From JAPXRI01 sp033813635 (GTDB taxonomy: Bacteria; Bacillota; Clostridia; Oscillospirales; QAMX01), in NCBI GenBank assembly GCA_033813635.1, contig JAPXRI010000014.1:1-58013 (forward strand): 58,013 nt of DNA. Direction: 5' to 3'. Numbering within the stretch: position 1 is the stretch's first letter; each line of letters opens with the position of its first letter. Positions 52,554 to 58,013 of the stretch are shown one piece after another. A program made the translations under genes and the position numbers. The notes beneath the pieces were generated by a model that worked only from the letters and a program-made list of their open reading frames with translations, was not told the origin of the DNA and searched no databases.

Positions 52554-53435
52554 TCAGCCCGCGAGGGCGTCTGCCGGGGCGTCCTCGGGGAGATATCCGC
52601 TGAAGCCCAGGGGCTTGAAGTTTAAGAGCTTTTGCATATCCCCGTCGCTGATGACAAAATCGAACACATCCGCGTTTGCGGCCATTCTCTCCGGAGATGT
52701 GGACTTCGGCAGCGGCAGAACTCCGCACTGCAGCGCGAATCTGACGCAGAGCTGCGCGGCGGATTTGTTGTACTTCGCGGCTATCGCGGCGAGATCGGGG
52801 TCGTTCAAAACCGCGCCGGAGCCCAGCGGGCTCCAGGCCTCCACCAGCATCCCGTTTTTCTGTGAATAGAGCACGTTGTCGTACTGGACATAGCCCGGGT
52901 GGAATTCGATCTGGTTGACCATCGGCTTCACGGAGGCGCGCCTGCAGAGCGCGTCGATGTGCTTTTTTTCGTAGTTGCTTACGCCTATGGCTCTGAGCTT
53001 GCCCGCCTTATAGGCTGCCTCGAAGCCCCGCCATGTCTCGGCGTTGACAAGCTCCCAGTCCGCGGAGACCTTTTCGACGCAGGGCCAATGCACCAGATAC
53101 AGGTCGATATAATCCACGCCCAGGTTCTTGAGGGAGGCGTCGACGGCGGCGAGCGTCTTCTCGTAGCCGCGCTCTGTGACCCAGTGCTTGGTGGTCAGGA
53201 AAATATCCTCCCTCATAACGCCGGACGCTTTTATCCCCGCGCCGACCTCGGCCTCGTTGCCGTAGGCAAAGGCGGTGTCGATGTGCCTGTAGCCCTTTTC
53301 GATGGCCGCCTTCACGCATTTCTCCGTAACTCCGCCGTTGGGCGTCTGCCACGTGCCGTAGCCTATGCAGGGAATCTTTACGCCGTTTGAAAGGGTAAAG
53401 CAGTCGGTCATCGATGTTTTTGTGTTCAGATTCAT
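52554..53435 (-). CDS. Aldo/keto reductase
   Basis: A 293-residue NADPH-dependent reductase with an (alpha/beta)8 barrel, of the 2,5-diketo-D-gluconate reductase type. The catalytic tetrad is visible: Asp and Tyr in DTAFAYGNE, Lys in LTTKHW, His in LYLVHWP. The cofactor end is PLPKSTSPERMAANADVFDF. It reduces an aldehyde or ketone to an alcohol. ATG at 53435 has AGAGGAG eight bases upstream. It is the third gene of the operon with a glycyl radical enzyme and its activase (34 bases apart), so it may reduce the carbonyl product of that enzyme. Confidence 0.92.
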   Translation of the reverse strand: MNLNTKTSMTDCFTLSNGVKIPCIGYGTWQTPNGGVTEKCVKAAIEKGYRHIDTAFAYGNEAEVGAGIKASGVMREDIFLTTKHWVTERGYEKTLAAVDASLKNLGVDYIDLYLVHWPCVEKVSADWELVNAETWRGFEAAYKAGKLRAIGVSNYEKKHIDALCRRASVKPMVNQIEFHPGYVQYDNVLYSQKNGMLVEAWSPLGSGAVLNDPDLAAIAAKYNKSAAQLCVRFALQCGVLPLPKSTSPERMAANADVFDFVISDGDMQKLLNFKPLGFSGYLPEDAPADALAG

Positions 53436-53469
53436 CTTATTATCTCCTCTTGTTTGACGGTAATCGTCG

Positions 53470-54315
53470 TCATACCCCTGTCTTGTTGTATATCGCGCCG
53501 TTTTCCGCGGCCAGTGCCTCCATCTCCTCGTCAGTCGGAGGGACAATCGCGAGCTTTTGCTCCGAGCGTGAAAGTGCGTCGTATTTGCCCCTGCCCGTGG
53601 TGTGGTATTTCATCAGCTCGAGGGGGAAATCGCCGGCGAACGCCTTGACCGCGGCGACCTCGCGCATATTGTGTTCCGGTACCACCGGCATACGGAAACG
53701 GATGTTTTTTTCCGCCGCCATCAGCTTTTTCGCGTTTTCAAGGATGAGCTCGTTGGAAACGCCGGTGTTTTTTATATGGTTTTCCCTGTCTATGCCCTTG
53801 ATGTCGTAGAGGAACAGGTCGACACAGTCTATAACCTTTAGAAAACGCTCCCATTTGACAAAGCCCGCGGTTTCGACGGCGGTGTGGATGCCGTTCTCCC
53901 TGCATTTTTTAAGGATATCCGCGGCAAAGTCGATCTGCATCAGGGGCTCTCCCCCGGACAGCGTCACGCCGCCGCCCGACGTCCTGTAAAACTCCCGATC
54001 CTTAAGCACCGTTTTTACAACCTCGTCGGAGGATATCTCCTTTCCCGAAATCCTCCGGGCGTCGTGCCTGCACCTCTCTACACACCTTCCGCAGCCGACG
54101 CAGTCCCCTGTGAACGCGTTGGCGCAGAGCCTCGCGCATTCGCCGCAGCCGGCGCATTTGTCGCGGTAGAACATCAGCTGATTTTCGGACTTCTGGGACT
54201 CCGGGTTGTGGCACCAGACGCAGCGGAGAGGACAGCCCTTGAAAAACACGTTTGTCCGTATCCCCGGCCCGTCATAGATGCAAAAGCGCTGTATATCGAA
54301 TATTTTTCCCACCAT
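53470..54315 (-). CDS. Glycyl radical enzyme activating protein (radical SAM)
   Basis: A 281-residue radical-SAM activase that abstracts a hydrogen from the glycyl residue of its partner enzyme. The radical-SAM cluster motif is CPLRCVWC (CX3CX2C, in the N-terminal 40 residues). It is followed by a ferredoxin-like insert with two more cluster motifs (CAGCGECARLC and CVGCGRCVERC), as in activases of dehydratase-type glycyl radical enzymes rather than short PflA. The glycine-rich SAM segment SGGEP is present. It lies 22 bases after the glycyl radical enzyme gene. Confidence 0.95.
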   Translation of the reverse strand: MVGKIFDIQRFCIYDGPGIRTNVFFKGCPLRCVWCHNPESQKSENQLMFYRDKCAGCGECARLCANAFTGDCVGCGRCVERCRHDARRISGKEISSDEVVKTVLKDREFYRTSGGGVTLSGGEPLMQIDFAADILKKCRENGIHTAVETAGFVKWERFLKVIDCVDLFLYDIKGIDRENHIKNTGVSNELILENAKKLMAAEKNIRFRMPVVPEHNMREVAAVKAFAGDFPLELMKYHTTGRGKYDALSRSEQKLAIVPPTDEEMEALAAENGAIYNKTGV

Positions 54316-54337
54316 ATGTATCCTTTATCGGCCCGGC

Positions 54338-56518
54338 TCACATTACCTGCTCGCTGCGCCTGATTACATTCTGCTGCAGCCCCTTATCCAGCCTGACGAA
54401 GTACTCCGAGAAGCCGCCGACCCTGACAATCAGATCCCTGTGCTTTTCCGGATGCTCGTAGGCGTCGAGCAGCTCCTCCTTTGAGAGGACGTTCACCTGC
54501 AGCGTCTGCCCGCCCATGCGGAAATAGGTCTTCGCCAGGTTGATAAACGCGTCGATGCCCGCCTCCGCGGCGAACTGGCTCTTTGCGAACTTCATCTGCA
54601 AAACGTTTCCGCTGGTGGCGAGGTACTGGTTGCACTTTAAAACGGAGTTCAGCACCGCCGTCGGGCCCATCGTGTCGCAGCCGGGAACCGGGCCGATCGA
54701 CTCGGCGAAGTTCGTGTCCTCCTTCTTTTTGCCGTTTGGAAGCGCCCCGCAGGCGGACCCGTACCTCGCCGCCCGGTCAAAGGTGCTGCAGCCCACGCCG
54801 AACTTTCCGCCGCGGAAGGTCTCCTTTGTCTGGAAATACCTGTAGACATGGTCCGTTATCGCGGCGTATATCGCGTCGACCTCGTCGATGTCGTTGCCGA
54901 ATTTGCTGTACTCCGAAAAGTCCCTGTGCATCTCCTCAAAGCACTCGTAGTTGGCTTTAAGCGCCCGGATGACCTCGGCCATCGTGTATTTCTTCTCGTC
55001 AAAGACGAAGTGCTTCAGCGCCGCCAGCGAGTCGGCGGTGTCGGGCAGGCCCTCGGTCAGGAATTGGCCGTGGCCGTAGATCGGCCCGCGGTTTTTATAG
55101 TCCATACCCTTCTGAATGCAGCCCTCGATTAAAAGCGAGTGCCACGGGCTCGGCGCCTCCGCCGCGAGGATCCTCTGGGCCTTGTTTGAGATATCGACTG
55201 CGTTGTCGGCAAGGTATTCGGTCTGTCTGTAATAGGCGTTCATAAGCTCGTCAAAGCTGTTGAAATCCGCCGCGTCCCCGGTTTCGAGCCCGAGCCTTTC
55301 CTCGCAGTTCGAAACGTGTCCGTTGAACAGCGCCAGCTCCAGGGCCTTCGCGAGGCAGATCTCGCCGTCCTCCAGCCCCATATGGGACTTTCCGAAGATG
55401 TCGATCTGGTTGCAGCCGTTCATGCAGTAGAGGCGGGAGTCGGAGGCCGGTATGCCCAGCGCCTCAAGCGCCGGACAGACGCATTCGTCGTTGTAGATCG
55501 CGGGCATGCCTATGCCGGTGGCAATGGTCTCGGCGGCGGCCCTCCAGGACTCCTCGGGCGAGTTTTTGTGGAAGCGCATCGTGATGTTCGGCGTATTGTA
55601 GCGGAGCTCCCTCGCCACTCTGAGGGTGTCATAGGTCAGAGCGCAGGTGTAGTCCCGCCCGAACTCGTCGCTGCGCCCGATGCAGAGGTTCCAGGCTCTG
55701 GTGCGCCTGAACAGCTGCCAGAGCTTTTTAAGGCACTCGTATCTGTCCTCCGGATCCGCGTTTTCGTAATATCTCCCGAGGGCGTAGTCAAAAAGGCCGG
55801 GTGAATCGTTTTCGACGCAGCTGTAAGCCAGCCAGTAGAACTGGCACGCCTCAAAGAAGTCGCGGGGCTGATTTTGCGGGATATTTTCAAGGGCGGAGAT
55901 TATGCGAGATAGCGCCGCCGCGTCCTTTTCCGGCGCGGACGGGAGCATCTCCTCCGCGATCTTTTTGTACCTCGCGCCGAGAATCTCAATCACCGACAAC
56001 GCGATCTCGAGGGCGTCGTAGAACCCGTCGCGGTCGTTGTGAATCTTTCTGAAAAGGGCGATCTTTTCGCGGATGCCGTTTGTGCCGACCCGCAGCAGCA
56101 TCTCGTAGTCGGGGTTGGCGTGCCCTCCGCCGGTGCCCCAGCAGCACATTGTCTCCGTGAGCTTTTGCTGAACAGGCGTCAGCGAGGCGCGCAGCAAATT
56201 CAGCGGCTGCAGCTTTTCGAATTCGTCAAACAGGGCGTCAATCTCGTCGGACATATCCGGGTATTTCCTCTTGTCCTCCTCGGCGCCCTTTCGGGAAACC
56301 ATCACTCCCGCGCCCCGGGAATAGTAGATGTTGACCCCGTCGTAGCTGCAGCAGGGTCCCGCGAACCAGTCGTCGGGGTTTATTTTCAACGGCGCGTTCA
56401 GCGCAATGCCTCGAAAGCCGCAGGCGATGCGGTATTCCCTCTCGTATTCCGGCGCGATGCCGCTTACATCGGCGTTTTTATATGCGTATGCAAAGGGTTC
56501 AAGCTCGGGGTATTTCAT
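54338..56518 (-). CDS. Glycyl radical enzyme of the PFL superfamily, unassigned class
   Basis: A 726-residue glycyl radical enzyme, shorter than most (about 790-850). The glycyl loop is IVRVGGFSEYFVRL near the C terminus, with Gly702 the predicted radical site. The active-site Cys loop is YCMNGCNQIDIFGKS, with Cys369. In diol dehydratases, choline lyase and related enzymes this motif is GCVE with Glu as base; here it reads GCNQ, so the base is replaced by Gln. It is therefore not a typical dehydratase, and lacks the Cys-Cys pair of true pyruvate formate-lyase. A promoter lies 56 bases upstream. The activase and an aldo/keto reductase follow in the operon. The reaction is unknown. Confidence 0.93.
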   Translation of the reverse strand: MKYPELEPFAYAYKNADVSGIAPEYEREYRIACGFRGIALNAPLKINPDDWFAGPCCSYDGVNIYYSRGAGVMVSRKGAEEDKRKYPDMSDEIDALFDEFEKLQPLNLLRASLTPVQQKLTETMCCWGTGGGHANPDYEMLLRVGTNGIREKIALFRKIHNDRDGFYDALEIALSVIEILGARYKKIAEEMLPSAPEKDAAALSRIISALENIPQNQPRDFFEACQFYWLAYSCVENDSPGLFDYALGRYYENADPEDRYECLKKLWQLFRRTRAWNLCIGRSDEFGRDYTCALTYDTLRVARELRYNTPNITMRFHKNSPEESWRAAAETIATGIGMPAIYNDECVCPALEALGIPASDSRLYCMNGCNQIDIFGKSHMGLEDGEICLAKALELALFNGHVSNCEERLGLETGDAADFNSFDELMNAYYRQTEYLADNAVDISNKAQRILAAEAPSPWHSLLIEGCIQKGMDYKNRGPIYGHGQFLTEGLPDTADSLAALKHFVFDEKKYTMAEVIRALKANYECFEEMHRDFSEYSKFGNDIDEVDAIYAAITDHVYRYFQTKETFRGGKFGVGCSTFDRAARYGSACGALPNGKKKEDTNFAESIGPVPGCDTMGPTAVLNSVLKCNQYLATSGNVLQMKFAKSQFAAEAGIDAFINLAKTYFRMGGQTLQVNVLSKEELLDAYEHPEKHRDLIVRVGGFSEYFVRLDKGLQQNVIRRSEQVM

Positions 56519-56573
56519 AATTGTTTCCTTTCGATGAAGCCGGATTTGTCCGCGGCGCGGCTATTGCATCTAT

Positions 56574-56603
56574 ATGATACTACATCCTGCTCATTTCTGT
56601 CAA
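56574..56603 (-). promoter_or_regulatory. Promoter of the glycyl radical enzyme operon
   Basis: On the minus strand TTGACA (56603-56598), 18 bases, TATCAT (56579-56574). It is 56 bases upstream of the start codon and is the only good promoter for the three-gene operon. Confidence 0.7.
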
Positions 56604-56705
56604 CGCGCGGGCATAGCCCGACGCGGAAAAAAAGCGCCGCTAAAGAAGCGTTCACTTAGGGATTGAAGAAAAACTTAAATGAACAGCTTCAAGCGGGGCA
56701 AAAGT

Positions 56706-56751
56706 AAAAGACCAGTCACATTTAAACTTAATGGCTTGATGTGGCTGGTCT
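56706..56751 (-). terminator. Terminator of the Abi_C gene
   Basis: A 13-bp stem (56709-56721 with 56739-56751, one G-U pair) with a T run on the minus side. It lies six bases beyond the Abi_C stop codon and insulates the AT-rich island from the glycyl radical operon. Confidence 0.75.
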
Positions 56752-56756
56752 CTTTA

Positions 56757-57653
56757 TTATTTTGTATTATTTCCCACTGAAAGTATAAATTCAGCCATAG
56801 TCATTGCAGAATTTACAAGAAGTCTAGCATGATGCTCAGATATACTAATTCTTTGACTTCCAACACCATGCGCATCACTATTATTGTTTCTCATCTCAGC
56901 AATAGATGAAACGATTTTTTCCAAACCTGAAAGTAGTGTATTGATTCGTCTATCAAGGTTTTTATCTGTGTGCATATTGTATAACCCTTTTACTTGCTTA
57001 TAAAGCCTACCTATGTCTCCACTGTCTGTTGGCGTTTCATTCTTGTTTTCGATAACATAACAAAATACTTCTTCTAATAATGTTCTAGATTTAGTGATTG
57101 CACTGTCATAACTTCCATTTACCACATCAAGCATTGCCCTCTCAGAAATATCTTTAATGTATTCTCGATCAATGTTTTTTACTTGAGGAGTAGTTACTTT
57201 AATCGTAGAATTTATTGGAATAATATGAAATCTTTGATTGATGATAGTAAGTTTATTGCCACCAAAATAAAGTATTCCATTAATCTGTTCTATTACTGTC
57301 TTAACGATATAATTATAGATCTCTTCAATCTGATCTGGTGTTTTCCTTTTAAGTTTATCTGTAAATTGCTGTTTTGAAAATAGATAGGAAAGAATATCAT
57401 TAATTCGGTTAGTCTCAATTCCATGCTTAAGAAGGTTATCTAAGTAATTCCATCTACTTAATGCTCCTCCATTCCATCCGTATGTTTCAGACAGTCCAAA
57501 TAATTGGGAAATTTCTACTATAGTCGGGCCACTTAAATAAGGCATTGAAATCTCTACATCATCTATTTCTCCAAATTGAGAATCACCGTCTAAAATAGCT
57601 AGAATAGCCTTATTTCTTAATAGCTCAAATGGAGATTTTTGCTTTTTATGCAA
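56757..57653 (-). CDS. Abi_C-domain (HEPN-type) abortive-infection-like protein
   Basis: A 298-residue AT-rich gene. The C-terminal third (residues about 180-295) matches the Abi_C pattern: repeated SYDSAITKSRTLLEEVFCYV, GDIGRLYKQVKGLYN, then AEMRNNNSDAHGVGSQ and HHARLLVNSAMTMAEFIL. RNNNSDAH is an R-X6-H motif of the HEPN ribonuclease type, so the protein may cleave RNA after phage infection. The N-terminal part (about 1-170) is a helical domain of unknown type and may be the sensor. It follows hsdR by 70 bases on the same strand, giving a defence-island context. Base composition is far below that of the chromosome. Function is by resemblance only. Confidence 0.8.
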   Translation of the reverse strand: MHKKQKSPFELLRNKAILAILDGDSQFGEIDDVEISMPYLSGPTIVEISQLFGLSETYGWNGGALSRWNYLDNLLKHGIETNRINDILSYLFSKQQFTDKLKRKTPDQIEEIYNYIVKTVIEQINGILYFGGNKLTIINQRFHIIPINSTIKVTTPQVKNIDREYIKDISERAMLDVVNGSYDSAITKSRTLLEEVFCYVIENKNETPTDSGDIGRLYKQVKGLYNMHTDKNLDRRINTLLSGLEKIVSSIAEMRNNNSDAHGVGSQRISISEHHARLLVNSAMTMAEFILSVGNNTK

Positions 57654-57723
57654 TCATTTCACCTCACAATATTTATTCTATAGTAACCTATCAATTTATT
57701 TAATCTGCTGTATTGATTATTTG

Positions 57724-58013
57724 CTACACCAACCCTAAATACTTCTCAAAGAAATACATCAGTTTTTCAATAATTCCTTGCTTTTTCGCAGCCCTGCCTC
57801 CGCCAAAGCGAGATACAGGTGGCATGATTTTATCAATGGCTGTACCGGTTGTTTTAAGCGTTCCGTCTCGGAAAGCATTGTCGATGAAACGGCGGGTTTC
57901 TTCAGGCTTTAATCTTTCTTCTTCTATAATTGCTGAAATATCCGCTTCCTTACGCTCATGGAGGAATTTACGCCAATCTTCATCTACTTTGGTCGATACA
58001 TTGACTTGCTCAA
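57724..58013 (-). CDS. hsdR: Type I restriction enzyme R subunit (HsdR), C-terminal part
   Basis: The last 96 codons of a gene that enters from the right edge. The translation holds the HsdR tail: KVDEDWRKFLHERKEADISA, AIIEEERLKPEETRRFIDN, AFRDGTLKTTGTAIDKIMPP, VSRFGGGRAAKKQGIIEKL, and stop TAG at 57724-57726. HsdR supplies the ATP-driven translocase and nuclease of type I restriction-modification; the motor and nuclease domains and hsdM/hsdS are outside the window. It shares low GC with the Abi_C gene downstream. Confidence 0.93.
   Translation of the reverse strand, partial: EQVNVSTKVDEDWRKFLHERKEADISAIIEEERLKPEETRRFIDNAFRDGTLKTTGTAIDKIMPPVSRFGGGRAAKKQGIIEKLMYFFEKYLGLV

Overview
The window looks like a chromosomal segment of a high-GC Bacillota, class Clostridia, probably an uncultured gut-type lineage. 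This rests on SpoVD- and SpoVE-type division genes, DivIB, a MraZ-headed division and cell wall cluster with a DAP-type MurE, HPr with both phosphorylation sites, consensus sigma-A promoters with extended -10 elements, and strong GGAGG ribosome binding sites. Two AT-rich stretches (about 50.86-51.72 kb and 56.65-58.01 kb) stand apart from the GC-rich background and look acquired.

Layout. (1) 1-141: the 5' end of a group IIC intron on the minus strand, inserted just behind a transcription terminator. (2) 0.15-8.1 kb: a minus-strand glycan unit with GH38 alpha-mannosidase, two TIM-barrel sugar isomerases/epimerases and a GH2 beta-galactosidase. (3) 8.2-12.6 kb: a divergent plus-strand unit with a ROK sugar kinase, a SIS-HAD fusion, a deoxyhypusine-synthase-like protein and a PfkB/HldE-like kinase, possibly an undescribed sugar-phosphate (heptose-like) pathway. 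(4) 12.7-19.1 kb: a phage-type holin, a sugar transporter interrupted by a stop codon, a GDPD phosphodiesterase, a DUF5107/TPR protein and a phosphohexomutase, all minus. (5) 19.3-24.5 kb: secA, a small Cys/Asp-rich membrane protein, a sulfatase and a Q-rich DUF4870 protein. (6) 24.5-40.6 kb: the division and wall cluster on the minus strand, in transcription order mraZ, rsmH, ftsL-like, spoVD, murE, murF, mraY, ftsW/spoVE, murG, murA, divIB, ftsZ and a second, divergent ftsZ. murD, murC, murB and ftsA are not in it, and a strongly structured spacer splits it between spoVD and murE. (7) 41.0-45.0 kb: HPr, uvrC, rsmD, coaD and a coiled-coil protein. (8) 45.1-50.7 kb: a beta-propeller glycosidase-like protein, a PHP hydrolase, a frameshifted acetyltransferase, and a phasin-like/UbiB-kinase pair. 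(9) 50.7-52.5 kb: an AT-rich orphan membrane protein, a broken flavodoxin-fold reductase and debris. (10) 52.5-56.6 kb: an operon of glycyl radical enzyme, its radical-SAM activase and an aldo/keto reductase. (11) 56.7-58.0 kb: the edge of a defence island, with an Abi_C-type HEPN protein downstream of the 3' end of hsdR.

The strongest candidates for new biology are the glycyl radical enzyme operon, whose active-site motif reads GCNQ instead of GCVE; the SIS-HAD/DHS-like/HldE-like kinase cluster; and the tandem FtsZ pair, in which the second copy has lost the T7-loop asparagine. Three genes carry frame-breaking lesions (transporter, acetyltransferase, flavoprotein). These may be real decay or assembly errors. 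All family assignments come from reading motifs; no database search was possible.
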